In this document: piece after piece, positions 8,800 through 17,548 of the stretch
How positions within the stretch are numbered: the first letter of the stretch is position 1
How the letters are laid out: each line of letters begins with the position of its first letter
Source: Eubacterium sp. AF16-48
Lineage (GTDB): Bacteria; Bacillota; Clostridia; Lachnospirales; Lachnospiraceae
Assembly (NCBI RefSeq): GCF_003479405.1
Contig: NZ_QUHB01000001.1
Location: 248,001-312,000 of the forward strand
Length of the DNA: 64,000 nt
Direction of reading: 5' to 3'
Translations under genes and position numbers: made by a program
The notes under the pieces: generated by a model
Database searches by the model: none
Seen by the model: the letters and a program-made list of their open reading frames with translations, nothing else
What the model was told of the DNA's origin: nothing

Positions 8800-8828
8800 T
8801 TGACCATAACAGTAATTTATGATATTAT
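8800..8828 (+). promoter_or_regulatory. Predicted sigma-A promoter of zapA
   Basis: TTGACC (8800-8805) and TATTAT (8823-8828) with a 17-base spacer, about 58 bases before the zapA start. Confidence 0.65.
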
Positions 8829-8886
8829 AATTGAAGTTTTAAGGTACAATATATATATAGGTATTTTATACAGTTAGGAGAAAATT

Positions 8887-9285
8887 ATGGCATCAAAGAA
8901 TTATATAGATGTAATTATAGATGGAAAAATATACAATATCGGTGGTTTTGAAAGTGAAGCATATTTACAAAAGGTAGCTTCATACATAAACAATATGATT
9001 ATGGAATTTAAGCAAAACGAAAACTACCGTATGCAGAAAATGGATATGCAGCGTATCTTACTTGAAATCAACATTGCCAATGATTACTTCAAGGCTAAAA
9101 AACAGGCTGATTTGTTAGAAAATGATTTGGAAATCAAAGAAAAAGAAGTTTATGATTTAAAGCACGAATTAATTGTCTCAGATTCAAAGGCAGAAGCTAC
9201 TGAAAAAGAATTAAAAGAAGCTTTAGATAAAATCAAGGAGCTTGAAAAAGAGATTGTAAGATTACAGACAGAATTAAAAAATTAA
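8887..9285 (+). CDS. zapA: Cell division protein ZapA
   Basis: ZapA crosslinks FtsZ protofilaments at the division ring. The N-terminal globular domain (NYIDVIIDGKIYNIGG, then a helix ending in MDMQRILLEINIANDYF) is typical of the Firmicutes form. The rest (about residues 80-132) is a Lys/Glu-rich coiled coil. Length 132, somewhat longer than Bacillus ZapA. AGGAG precedes the ATG and it has its own promoter. The next gene encodes a U32 protein, a neighbourhood often seen in Clostridia. Confidence 0.88.
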   Translation: MASKNYIDVIIDGKIYNIGGFESEAYLQKVASYINNMIMEFKQNENYRMQKMDMQRILLEINIANDYFKAKKQADLLENDLEIKEKEVYDLKHELIVSDSKAEATEKELKEALDKIKELEKEIVRLQTELKN

Positions 9286-9299
9286 TTAAAGGAATATAG

Positions 9300-9320
9300 C
9301 GATCAGGTTTAGCCTGGTCG
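9300..9320 (+). terminator. Weak hairpin between zapA and the U32 gene
   Basis: CGATCAGG and CCTGGTCG pair over 8 bp, with one G-T wobble and a 5-base loop. They are followed by an imperfect T-run (TTTCTT). It may attenuate rather than fully terminate read-through into the downstream gene. Confidence 0.45.
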
Positions 9321-9349
9321 TTTCTTGAAAGATGGTTTTGGAGAGTGAC

Positions 9350-11530
9350 ATGGATATTGAACTTTTAGCACCGGGTGGCTCCTATGAAAGTGTTATAGCT
9401 GCATTTAATGCAGGGGCGGATGCCGTATATACCGGTGGCGAAATGTTTGGTGCAAGAGCAAATGCTGATAATTTGACAACAGAGCAGCTAATTGATGCCA
9501 TTAATTATGCACACATACATAATAGAAAGCTTTATTTAACTGTAAATACACTTTTGCGTGATGACGAAATTAACGAAAAACTCTATAATTATATTCTTCC
9601 ATTATATGAAAATGGTTTAGACGCAGTAATTGTGCAGGATATGGGAGTTTTTAATTATATCAGAACACATTTTCCTGATTTACACATTCACGCCAGCACC
9701 CAGATGACCATCTTTGGCAAACGCACGGCACAGGAATTAAAAAAACTTGTTGCCACAAGGGTTGTTCTTCCAAGGGAATTGTCCCTTAAAGAAATAAAGG
9801 ATATTCATGAAAATGTAAATATTGAAATAGAGTGTTTTGTTCACGGTGCCCTATGTTATTGTTATTCAGGACAGTGTTTTTTAAGCAGCTACATAGGTGG
9901 CAGAAGTGGAAACCGTGGAAGATGTGCCCAGCCGTGCCGAATGGAATATGATGTAATACAGAACAAAAAAGTATTAAATCCGGGGGATTCAAAGTATGTT
10001 TTAAGTCCAAAAGATATATGTACTTTGAATATTTTACCTGATATTATTGAGTCAGGTGTTCATTCCCTTAAGATAGAAGGAAGAATGAAGAAAACTGAAT
10101 ATATTGCCGGAGTTGTAAGTATATATAGAAAATATATAGATTTATACCAAAAAAATAAATCCGGTTATAAAGTAGATTCCCGGGATATAGATATATTATA
10201 TAATTTGTTTAACAGAAACGGTTTCAATGAAAGTTATTATAAGGTTCATAACGGAAAGGAAATGATTTCATTAAAAAAGCCTACTTTTAGAAGTGGAAAT
10301 GAAGCCTTAACATCCAATATTAAAAATAAATATATTGGCAAAAAGCTAAAGGAAACCTTTGATGTAAAAATAATCTGTAAGAATAATAAGCCTTTTACCA
10401 TGTGTGCAAATGTATATGGAAAGGAGATAACAGCCTATGGTTTAATTCCTGACAAGGCACAGAAACGCCCGATAGACAAGGATACAATATTAAAGCAGGT
10501 TTTAAAAACAGGTGATACCGATTTTAGTTTTAATCCTGTGTTTTTAGATTTAGATGATGGTTTATTTTTAACTGTGGGTGAAATAAAAAATGTCAGACGA
10601 CAGCTTTTAGAGTTAATATATCAGGGGATTTTATCTTCCTATAAAAGAAATATCTATGGCAATTCAGATAAAGATAATGAATGGGTATCTGTTAGAAAAG
10701 ATAATTACCATGGTGATATGTGTATTAATGTATCGGTAAGCACTTATGAGCAATTACAGGTTGCTGTTTCAAAAGAATTTATAGATAAAATTTATATTGA
10801 ATTTCAGTTTTTCGATGAAAAAGGAATAAAAAGAGCATTTGATTTTATAAATGAAAACCATAGGCAGGTATACATTGCCATGCCTTATGTAAGTCGTTTA
10901 AAGGATATGGATATATTTTTGCAGGAATATAAGGATACATTAGACAACGAAACATGTATAGACGGTTTCCTTATAAGAAATTTAGAACAATATTATTTCT
11001 TACATGAAAATTATCCGGAAGCTGAATACATTTTTGACTATAACGTTTATTCCTATAACGGTTATGCCAAAAATTTCTATGTAAATAATTACAATGTTGT
11101 AACTACAGTACCGGCTGAGCTTAATTTAAGACAGTTGAAAGCACGAAAATGCAATAATGAGGAATTTATTGTTTATGGATATATGCCTGTAATGATTTCA
11201 GCAGGATGTTGCATAAAAACAACAGATAAATGCGCACATAATAACACTGTATACACACTAAAAGATTCAAAAAAAAATGAATTTGTAACCAGATGTGTAT
11301 GTAAATATTGTTATAATGTTATGTATAATTGTAAGCCTTTATCACTTTTTAAATATGAAAAAGACATAGAAGGTCTTAATTTAAAAAGTGTACGAATAAA
11401 TCTCACAATTGAGAAACGGAAGGAAACAGATAATATATTGTCAATGGCAGAAGATGCCTTTATCAGAAAGATACCTGTTGTGGCAGATGACACTACCACA
11501 AGAGGACATTTTAACAGAGGAGTAATGTAG
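9350..11530 (+). CDS. Peptidase U32 family protein (RlhA/YdcP-like)
   Basis: Large U32-family protein, 726 residues from ATG 9350 (MDIELLAPGGS). This start matches the family N-terminus and has GGAGAG just upstream. An ATG at 9332 adds six residues. The N-terminal TIM-barrel part carries the U32 signature ECFVHGALCYCYSGQCFLS with the RGRCAQPCR segment. The C-terminal part has further Cys pairs (SAGCCIKTTDKC, CVCKYCYNVMYNC), which probably help bind an Fe-S cluster. Characterised relatives (RlhA, TrhP) hydroxylate rRNA or tRNA using prephenate-derived cofactors. An RNA-hydroxylation role is therefore more likely than proteolysis, but the target is not decided by sequence. Confidence 0.85.
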   Translation: MDIELLAPGGSYESVIAAFNAGADAVYTGGEMFGARANADNLTTEQLIDAINYAHIHNRKLYLTVNTLLRDDEINEKLYNYILPLYENGLDAVIVQDMGVFNYIRTHFPDLHIHASTQMTIFGKRTAQELKKLVATRVVLPRELSLKEIKDIHENVNIEIECFVHGALCYCYSGQCFLSSYIGGRSGNRGRCAQPCRMEYDVIQNKKVLNPGDSKYVLSPKDICTLNILPDIIESGVHSLKIEGRMKKTEYIAGVVSIYRKYIDLYQKNKSGYKVDSRDIDILYNLFNRNGFNESYYKVHNGKEMISLKKPTFRSGNEALTSNIKNKYIGKKLKETFDVKIICKNNKPFTMCANVYGKEITAYGLIPDKAQKRPIDKDTILKQVLKTGDTDFSFNPVFLDLDDGLFLTVGEIKNVRRQLLELIYQGILSSYKRNIYGNSDKDNEWVSVRKDNYHGDMCINVSVSTYEQLQVAVSKEFIDKIYIEFQFFDEKGIKRAFDFINENHRQVYIAMPYVSRLKDMDIFLQEYKDTLDNETCIDGFLIRNLEQYYFLHENYPEAEYIFDYNVYSYNGYAKNFYVNNYNVVTTVPAELNLRQLKARKCNNEEFIVYGYMPVMISAGCCIKTTDKCAHNNTVYTLKDSKKNEFVTRCVCKYCYNVMYNCKPLSLFKYEKDIEGLNLKSVRINLTIEKRKETDNILSMAEDAFIRKIPVVADDTTTRGHFNRGVM

Positions 11531-11539
11531 AAAAGAAAA

Positions 11540-12997
11540 ATGGGTACTTTTATTGTTGTAGTAACTAAATATTTATTTATTTTGTTAATGCTATTTTACA
11601 CATGGGAATGTTTCAGCGCCTTAAGATGCAAGAATCCCTACAAACTGGCAGGAATATTTCAACGTCAGAATGCGGTTATTTTTCTCACGTATCTGCTGGG
11701 AATATTTACAATTTATTCCCACTATGCCGGCTTAAAGGCTTCAGACCCTAGTGATAATACCGATATTGTTATTATTGTTTTAGGTGGGGCGCAGCTGTGT
11801 TATCTTATAGTAGTGTTGGGAATTTTCCCAATTATTTATCCAAACATAAATAAAGCAATTTTAAGTAACATGTGTATGCTTTTAACTGTTGGATTTATAA
11901 TTTTAGCAAGACTTCGTTTTCAAAACAGTATAAAACAATTCATAATTGTTGCCATAGTATCATTAGCATCACTTATTGTGCCATATCTTATGAGCAAATA
12001 TGAAATGTGGAAATCCCTTACGTGGATATATTGTTTTGTAGGCGTTGCATTGTTGTTATCAGTTCTTGTATTGGGTAAAAAAGATAACGGTGCTAATCTT
12101 GCAATTAAATTTGGAAATAGTTTTTCTTTCCAACCGTCAGAATTTGTCAAAATAATATTTGTATTTTTTATAGCTGGAATGCTTGCCAAATCAACGAAAT
12201 TCGGCCAGATAGTAATTTCAGCCATAATGGCAGGAATCCACGTAATTATATTAGTTGTATCAAAGGATTTAGGAAGTGCTTTAATATTCTTTATGATATA
12301 TGTATTCATGGTATATGTGGGAACAAGAAATATCGGTTATATTTTTGTGGGCTTTACCGGTCTTTCCGTTGCATCAGTGGCGGCATATAAGATTTTTTAC
12401 CATGTGCAGGAACGTGTTTTTGCATGGCAGAACCCGTGGTCTGATCCGGCTGACACCGGCTATCAGATAACCCAATCCTTATTTGCAATAGGTAACGGTG
12501 GCTTAACAGGAACAGGTTTATATCAGGGACGACCTACGGATGTTCCCGTTGTGGATCAGGATTTTGTTTTTTCAGCCATAGGTGAAGAGTTTGGAGCAAT
12601 TTTTGCAGTACTTATTATTTTAGTATGTTTAAGTTGCTTTATTGCATTTTTAAATACGGGAATGCAGCAGGTAAGTCTGTTTAACAAATTAGTATGTGTT
12701 GGACTTGGAATACAGTACGCAGTTCAGATAATTGTAACCGTTGGAGGTGCCATAAAAATGATTCCTTCAACAGGAGTAACTCTACCACTTATAAGTTATG
12801 GTGGCAGTTCAATACTTAGTACATTAATTGTCTTTGCCATAATTCAGGGACTTGCCATAGTAGGTACAACTACGGCAAAGAAACCGGTTAGAAGAAAAGT
12901 GCCAATGGAGGGAACAGGAAATGTTGCAACAAGAAACACGGCAAAAATCAGGAAATCGCCGCACAACACGCAGGAAATCAGAATCAACAGGCATTGA
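11540..12997 (+). CDS. FtsW/RodA/SpoVE-family peptidoglycan glycosyltransferase
   Basis: SEDS-family polytopic membrane protein, 485 residues with about ten to twelve hydrophobic helices. It polymerises lipid II glycan strands together with a class B PBP. Hallmarks are VSKDLGSALIFFMIY, the periplasmic loop from NPWSDPADTGYQ to GRPTDVPVVDQDFVF, and IGEEFGAIFA. The last ~45 residues are a basic cytoplasmic tail. The next gene encodes a class B PBP and overlaps this one, giving a cognate SEDS-bPBP pair. Sequence alone does not distinguish FtsW from RodA. The start ATG 11540 lacks a strong ribosome site. Confidence 0.92.
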   Translation: MGTFIVVVTKYLFILLMLFYTWECFSALRCKNPYKLAGIFQRQNAVIFLTYLLGIFTIYSHYAGLKASDPSDNTDIVIIVLGGAQLCYLIVVLGIFPIIYPNINKAILSNMCMLLTVGFIILARLRFQNSIKQFIIVAIVSLASLIVPYLMSKYEMWKSLTWIYCFVGVALLLSVLVLGKKDNGANLAIKFGNSFSFQPSEFVKIIFVFFIAGMLAKSTKFGQIVISAIMAGIHVIILVVSKDLGSALIFFMIYVFMVYVGTRNIGYIFVGFTGLSVASVAAYKIFYHVQERVFAWQNPWSDPADTGYQITQSLFAIGNGGLTGTGLYQGRPTDVPVVDQDFVFSAIGEEFGAIFAVLIILVCLSCFIAFLNTGMQQVSLFNKLVCVGLGIQYAVQIIVTVGGAIKMIPSTGVTLPLISYGGSSILSTLIVFAIIQGLAIVGTTTAKKPVRRKVPMEGTGNVATRNTAKIRKSPHNTQEIRINRH

Positions 12998-14417
12998 GCG
13001 AAAAAAAATGAATAAACAGGCTAAAATTACAACCTTTGTAATCTCCTTTATATTTTTATTTATGATAGGTTATTACCTTTACTTTGTTGTAGTAGACAGC
13101 CACGATATATTAAATAATCCATATAATCACAGAATTGACAGTCAGTCATCAACGGTTATAAGGGGAACTATTTACAGCAAAAACGGCAAGAAGCTTGCCT
13201 ATACTGATACTAAAAATACTGAAAGTGATTTAACCGATGACACAAGAGAATACCCTTATGGAAATGTTTTCTCCCATGCCATAGGTATAACCACCCATGG
13301 TAAATATGGTCTTGAAAAAATGTGCAACTATGATTTGCTTTCATCCCAGACCAATGTAATTTCAAAAATTGTAGATGATTTTACCGATAACACTGAGAAA
13401 GGTTGTGACGTGCATACAACCTTAAGTGTTAATATTCAAAAGACAGCTTATAACAGTTTAAAGGGATATAAAGGTGCGGCTTTTGTAATGAATCCTACAA
13501 CAGGAGAGATTTACTCAATGGTATCTCTTCCTTCATATGATCCTTCAACAATAAACGATATATGGGATCAGATTGCCAATGACCCAAATGATTCAAGACT
13601 TGTAAACCGTGCCACCCAGGGAAAGTATATTCCGGGCTCAATATTTAAGATTTTAACAACTCTTGAATATATGAGGGAAAATAAAAATTATAATGATTTT
13701 AGTTATAATTGTAATGGTCAGGCAAATTTTGGTGGATTTTCCATTAAATGTTTTAACGGTAATTCCCATGGAAGTGAAACATTAAAAGATGCCTTTGCTT
13801 ATTCCTGCAACAGTGCCTTTTCAACTATTGGTAACAGTTTAAAGGTAAGTAAATTTAAGAAAACAGCAGAAGATTTAATGTTTAATCAGAAGCTTCCTTT
13901 GGACATGGATTACAACAAAAGTGTTTTTCCACTGGATAAGGATTCAACTGAATTTGATATTACCCAAACCAGTATTGGTCAGGGAAAAACTACCGTATCA
14001 CCGGCACATATGGCTATGATTGCATCAGCCATTGCCAATGACGGAGTTTTAATGAAACCTTACATTGTTGACCATATTGAAAGCAGTAGTGGAAATGTTG
14101 TAAGTTACACAAAACAGGAAAAATACAAAACACTAATGACTAAAGCCGAGGCAAAACAGCTTCAGGAATATATGGCTGCTGTTTGTGAATACGGAACAGG
14201 GCGTATTATGGCAAATTCAGATTACAGTGCCTACGGAAAAACCGGAACTGCAGAAGTTGACAAAAAAGATAATGTAAACTCATGGTTTGTTGGGTATGCC
14301 AAAAAAGGAAAGAGAAAAATTGCCATTGCAGTTGTTATTGAAAATATGCCGGAGGGCAGCAATTCCGCCGTTAATTGTGCAAAGGAAATTTTTGACTCTT
14401 ATTTTGATAAAAAATAA
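12921..14417 (+). CDS. Class B penicillin-binding protein (PbpA-like transpeptidase)
   Basis: Peptidoglycan transpeptidase paired with the upstream SEDS protein. There is one membrane helix (about residues 36-56), a short pedestal domain, then the penicillin-binding domain with SIFK (Ser240-Lys243), SCN (in AYSCNSAF) and KTG (in YGKTGTAE). At 498 residues it is shorter than SpoVD and PBP2 and resembles PbpA. Start choice: GGAGGG at 12907-12912 is ideally placed for ATG 12921. That gives a 77-base overlap with the previous gene and a basic N-terminal tail. The alternative ATG 13008 (MNKQAKITT) has a poor ribosome site but no overlap. Confidence 0.93.
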   Translation: MLQQETRQKSGNRRTTRRKSESTGIERKKMNKQAKITTFVISFIFLFMIGYYLYFVVVDSHDILNNPYNHRIDSQSSTVIRGTIYSKNGKKLAYTDTKNTESDLTDDTREYPYGNVFSHAIGITTHGKYGLEKMCNYDLLSSQTNVISKIVDDFTDNTEKGCDVHTTLSVNIQKTAYNSLKGYKGAAFVMNPTTGEIYSMVSLPSYDPSTINDIWDQIANDPNDSRLVNRATQGKYIPGSIFKILTTLEYMRENKNYNDFSYNCNGQANFGGFSIKCFNGNSHGSETLKDAFAYSCNSAFSTIGNSLKVSKFKKTAEDLMFNQKLPLDMDYNKSVFPLDKDSTEFDITQTSIGQGKTTVSPAHMAMIASAIANDGVLMKPYIVDHIESSSGNVVSYTKQEKYKTLMTKAEAKQLQEYMAAVCEYGTGRIMANSDYSAYGKTGTAEVDKKDNVNSWFVGYAKKGKRKIAIAVVIENMPEGSNSAVNCAKEIFDSYFDKK

Positions 14418-14429
14418 TTCATGGTTGTC

Positions 14430-14458
14430 TTGAAATGCATTGGTTCATACTGTATACT
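14430..14458 (+). promoter_or_regulatory. Predicted promoter of the Nudix gene
   Basis: TTGAAA (14430-14435) and TATACT (14453-14458) with a 17-base spacer, just after the PBP gene and 37 bases before the Nudix start. Confidence 0.6.
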
Positions 14459-14495
14459 TACACTAAGCGCACACTAACAGACAGGAGGAATCGCA

Positions 14496-14918
14496 ATGGA
14501 AAAAGCGGTTAGTTGTGGCGGTGTGGTTATATATCGTAAGAAGATTTTACTGTTATATAAAAACTATCGAAACAGATACGAAGGATGGGTTTTACCAAAA
14601 GGTACCGTTGAAAAAGGTGAAAATCACCGGGAAACTGCCATTAGGGAAGTACGGGAAGAGACAGGTGTGACCGGAAAGATTATAGACTATATCGATAAAA
14701 GCGAATATTCTTTCAATACACCTTCAGGTATAGTCAATAAAGAAGTATACTGGTATTTAATGACAGCAGACAGTTATTATAGCAAACCACAACGTGAAGA
14801 GTTTTTCTATGATTCGGGATATTATAAATATATTGAAGCATATCACTTGCTAAAATTTCCCAATGAGAAAAATATATTAGAAAAAGCATATTTAATGAGT
14901 AAGTCATTAATTAAATAG
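14496..14918 (+). CDS. Nudix hydrolase
   Basis: Small Nudix-fold pyrophosphohydrolase, 140 residues. The Nudix box is complete: G36 with five residues to E42, then RETAIREVREETGV ending in the REVREETG core (residues 50-57) that binds catalytic Mg2+. The substrate (a nucleoside diphosphate derivative, Ap4A or capped RNA) cannot be read from the sequence. It has its own promoter, a strong AGGAGG site and a terminator, so it is a single-gene unit. Confidence 0.88.
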   Translation: MEKAVSCGGVVIYRKKILLLYKNYRNRYEGWVLPKGTVEKGENHRETAIREVREETGVTGKIIDYIDKSEYSFNTPSGIVNKEVYWYLMTADSYYSKPQREEFFYDSGYYKYIEAYHLLKFPNEKNILEKAYLMSKSLIK

Positions 14919-14930
14919 TGTTTATGACTT

Positions 14931-14960
14931 AAAAAGGACAGGCTTATTCCTGTCTTTTTT
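14931..14960 (+). terminator. Intrinsic terminator after the Nudix gene
   Basis: AAAAAGGACAGG and CCTGTCTTTTTT pair over 12 bp with one wobble and a 6-base loop, ending in T6. The next gene begins within 25 bases. Confidence 0.85.
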
Positions 14961-14983
14961 GAAGCATGAATGTATTGTGTATT

Positions 14984-15613
14984 ATGAATAAAATAAATTA
15001 TCAGAAGGAATTAGAAAAAGAACTAAATATAATTACAAAGGCTGACAAAGTACCACGTCTTTTACTTCATGTGTGCTGTGCTCCATGTAGCAGCTATGTA
15101 TTAGAATATTTAACTCAATATTTTGATATTACTGCATTATTCTATAACCCTAACATTGACGGTGTGTCAGAATATAACCATAGAGCCCGGGAACTAAGAA
15201 GGTTTATAAGTGAAAAAAAATTTATAAACAAAGTGGATGTAAAAGTTTGTGACTACTGCCCGGAAGAATTTTTTAATAATGTAACAGGATTAGAGGATTG
15301 TTTAGAAGGTGGAGCCCGTTGTTTTAAGTGTTATAGACTTAGATTAGAAAAAACAGCTACTATAGCTTCTAATAAAAACTATGATTACTTTACAACTACA
15401 TTATCCATCAGCCCCTTAAAAAATTCAGCTAAATTAAACGAAATCGGAAAAGAATTATCAGATAAATACAATATACCTTATTTGTTTTCTGATTTTAAAA
15501 AGAAAGAAGGATATAAACGTTCTATAGAACTGTCAAAGGAATATAACTTATATAGACAGAATTATTGCGGATGCGTATTTTCCAAACGTGAATCCCTAAG
15601 AAAGGAAGAATAA
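14984..15613 (+). CDS. queH: Epoxyqueuosine reductase QueH
   Basis: QueH (formerly DUF208) performs the last step of queuosine synthesis, reducing epoxyqueuosine in tRNA, and replaces QueG in many Firmicutes. The sequence shows LLLHVCCAPCSSYVLE near the N-terminus with the CC-x2-C iron-sulfur ligands. A later Cys group lies around GGARCFKCYRLR, and YCGC is near the C-terminus. About 209 residues. I chose ATG 14984 (MNKINYQKELEK), the family-like N-terminus. ATG 14966 adds six residues, and neither has a good ribosome site. The gene lies directly behind a terminator and is followed one base later by the zinc-ribbon gene. Confidence 0.9.
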   Translation: MNKINYQKELEKELNIITKADKVPRLLLHVCCAPCSSYVLEYLTQYFDITALFYNPNIDGVSEYNHRARELRRFISEKKFINKVDVKVCDYCPEEFFNNVTGLEDCLEGGARCFKCYRLRLEKTATIASNKNYDYFTTTLSISPLKNSAKLNEIGKELSDKYNIPYLFSDFKKKEGYKRSIELSKEYNLYRQNYCGCVFSKRESLRKEE

Positions 15614-15614
15614 T

Positions 15615-17216
15615 ATGATTTGTCCAAATTGCGGAAGTGAATGTGATGAGAATCAGATGTTTTGTACAAAATGTGGTACAAAAATCAATTCTTTTGAAAA
15701 TGATATAGTTACAACTCCCCCTGATAATACCTTTGAAAATATTTTAGGTGGAATTTCTTCAAAAGAGCCGGAAAGCACTAACTTAAATAAAAAAGACTAT
15801 GCAAGAGAGCATGAAAGCACAAAATCAGAGTCTAAGTCTGCTCCGGCACAGGAGAAAATAAAGCAGCATAAAGAAAGCCGCGAGGTAAAAAAAGTCAATT
15901 CCAAGGCTGTTTACCAAAGTACAGGCAATGTTAGTAACAACATGAAAACAAAAAAATCAAAGAAAAGTTCCAAGGAAAAAATAGCAATAATTGCAGTTGT
16001 TGCCATTGTATTAGTTACGGCGTCAGTATTTGTTACTCTTGCCATTAAAGAATCTACTATGACTAAGAAATACAACAGATACTATTCCATTGGTAATAAA
16101 TACTATACGGAAAAGAATTACAAGGATGCCAAAACTCAGTTTATAAATGCATCAAACAATGCCTTTACCAAGGAGCAGAAAATTAAAGCATATGAAATGG
16201 TATATACAATAGACGAGATAATTGGTGGCTATGATCAGGAAGAAATTAAATATTTAGAGCTTTTAATTGACACAGATGATACAAACATTAATTATTACGA
16301 GGATTTAATTGTTCTTTATCAAAATAACGACATGGAGAACAAAATTCAGCCCCTTATTAATTCTGCACCATCTAACCTTCAGGAAAAGTTAAAAAACTTT
16401 GATGGTACAATACCTGTTGCCGGCGTTGATGAAGGAACTTATGATAAGCCTCTTGAAATAAGCTTAGAAGCAGAAGAAGGCGTTAAAATATACTATACCA
16501 TTGACGGAAGTAACCCTAAGGAAAGTTCAACTAAGAAGGAATATATTACACCGGTAAAATTAGAAGAGGAAGGCACATTTACCTTACGTGCATATTCCAT
16601 TGACAAAAACGGTAAATCCAGTAAGGAAATGACTGCTAAATATATTTTGGATTTCAAAAAGGTAGATGCACCACAGGTTGAGCCACAAAGTGGAAATTAT
16701 ACATCTGAGCAAAAAATATCTGTTACCGTACCGGAGGGATGCAAGGTATATTACACAACAGACGGTACAATGCCTACTAAAGACTCTAAGGTTTACAAAA
16801 AAGAAATAAAAATTCCTAAGGGAAATAACGTTTATTATTTTGTAGCAATAGATGATGAGGGAGTAATCAGTAACGTAGTTACAAGAGCATACAATTATCA
16901 GCCTACTAAGATTTCTTATGATGAGGCAGTTAATTCTCTTGCCAACAGTTTAGTATCTTCCGGCAAACTGGAAAATTCTGATGGAACCTTTAAAAACGGT
17001 GATGTGGCATATTTTAACTATGAAAAAACAATAGAAATTAATAAGCAGGATTATTACATTATTACATGTGATATTGAAACATCTAAAGGTGGACGAAAGT
17101 CCTCAGAAACATATGCTGTTTCCTGTGAAAACGGGACAAGCAGTAAGGCAGTAGGTAGTGGTGATTCCTATTCACTGTCATCTGATAACGGCGAAAATAC
17201 AACAACAGAAGAATAA
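15615..17216 (+). CDS. Zinc-ribbon membrane protein with two chitobiase/Fn3-like C-terminal repeats
   Basis: 533-residue protein of unknown role. Domains in order: a zinc ribbon (CPNCGSECDENQMFCTKCG, residues 3-21); a low-complexity Lys/Ser/Glu linker; one membrane helix (about 119-140, IAIIAVVAIVLVTASVFVT); a helical TPR-like stretch; two repeats of the CHB_HEX_C type (about 275-350 and 352-430), each with YYT-x-DG followed by P-x-x-S; and a short C-terminal domain of unknown fold. The zinc ribbon should be cytoplasmic and the repeats extracellular. Similar architectures are frequent in Lachnospiraceae but not characterised. AAGGAAG precedes the ATG. Confidence 0.85.
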   Translation: MICPNCGSECDENQMFCTKCGTKINSFENDIVTTPPDNTFENILGGISSKEPESTNLNKKDYAREHESTKSESKSAPAQEKIKQHKESREVKKVNSKAVYQSTGNVSNNMKTKKSKKSSKEKIAIIAVVAIVLVTASVFVTLAIKESTMTKKYNRYYSIGNKYYTEKNYKDAKTQFINASNNAFTKEQKIKAYEMVYTIDEIIGGYDQEEIKYLELLIDTDDTNINYYEDLIVLYQNNDMENKIQPLINSAPSNLQEKLKNFDGTIPVAGVDEGTYDKPLEISLEAEEGVKIYYTIDGSNPKESSTKKEYITPVKLEEEGTFTLRAYSIDKNGKSSKEMTAKYILDFKKVDAPQVEPQSGNYTSEQKISVTVPEGCKVYYTTDGTMPTKDSKVYKKEIKIPKGNNVYYFVAIDDEGVISNVVTRAYNYQPTKISYDEAVNSLANSLVSSGKLENSDGTFKNGDVAYFNYEKTIEINKQDYYIITCDIETSKGGRKSSETYAVSCENGTSSKAVGSGDSYSLSSDNGENTTTEE

Positions 17217-17220
17217 AAGC

Positions 17221-17269
17221 AAAACCGGGAAATGTAATACTACATTACATCTTCCGGTTTTATTTTTTT
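17221..17269 (+). terminator. Intrinsic terminator after the zinc-ribbon gene
   Basis: An 18-base arm starting AAAACCGGGAAATG (17221-17238) pairs with 17244-17261 (loop ACTAC, one wobble, one mismatch), followed by ATTTTTTT. The stretch 17270-17342 between it and the tRNA is AT-rich and shows nothing else. Confidence 0.85.
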
Positions 17270-17342
17270 GCCATTAATTTCCGTTAAATAAAAAAATCAC
17301 CGGATTATCCGATGACTATAATAATTATTATTAAATAAAAAG

Positions 17343-17424
17343 TGCGGATGGCGGGACTTGAACCCGCACGCTTTATGGGCGGCAGATTTTGAGTCTGCTG
17401 CGTCTGCCATTCCGCCACATCCGC
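17343..17424 (-). tRNA. tRNA-Leu (anticodon CAA)
   Basis: Class II tRNA, 82 bases without an encoded CCA. Minus-strand acceptor arms are GCGGATG and CATCCGC with discriminator A. The anticodon stem GCAGA/TCTGC has loop CTCAAAA, giving anticodon CAA (reads UUG). There is a long variable arm (CGCCCATAAAGCG), and the T-arm is GCGGG-TTCAAGT-CCCGC. A T-run follows on the minus strand. Confidence 0.97.
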
Positions 17425-17436
17425 ATAGCAATAAAA

Positions 17437-17465
17437 AGTTTATCATTATAACCTGTTATTGTCAA
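17437..17465 (-). promoter_or_regulatory. Promoter of tRNA-Leu
   Basis: On the minus strand, TTGACA (17465-17460) and TAAACT (17442-17437) are separated by 17 bases, about 12 bases before the mature tRNA 5' end. Confidence 0.75.
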
Positions 17466-17487
17466 TAGAAATATTCAAAAACTTTTC

Positions 17488-17516
17488 TTGACAGATACCC
17501 TATAGGGGTATATAAT
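17488..17516 (+). promoter_or_regulatory. csoR-copA promoter with CsoR operator in the spacer
   Basis: Consensus promoter TTGACA (17488-17493), 17 bases, TATAAT (17511-17516). Nearly the whole spacer is the palindrome ATACCCTATAGGGGTAT (17495-17511), which matches the known CsoR operator form (ATACCC, short centre, GGGTAT). Apo-CsoR bound here would block polymerase, and Cu(I) would release it. Confidence 0.9.
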
Positions 17517-17548
17517 CTAATTCATAGAAAATTAATGGGAGAATAATT

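Noticed and set aside
15615..17216. Secreted chitinase or hexosaminidase
   Set aside because: Only the accessory CHB_HEX_C-type repeats are present. There is no catalytic glycosidase domain.
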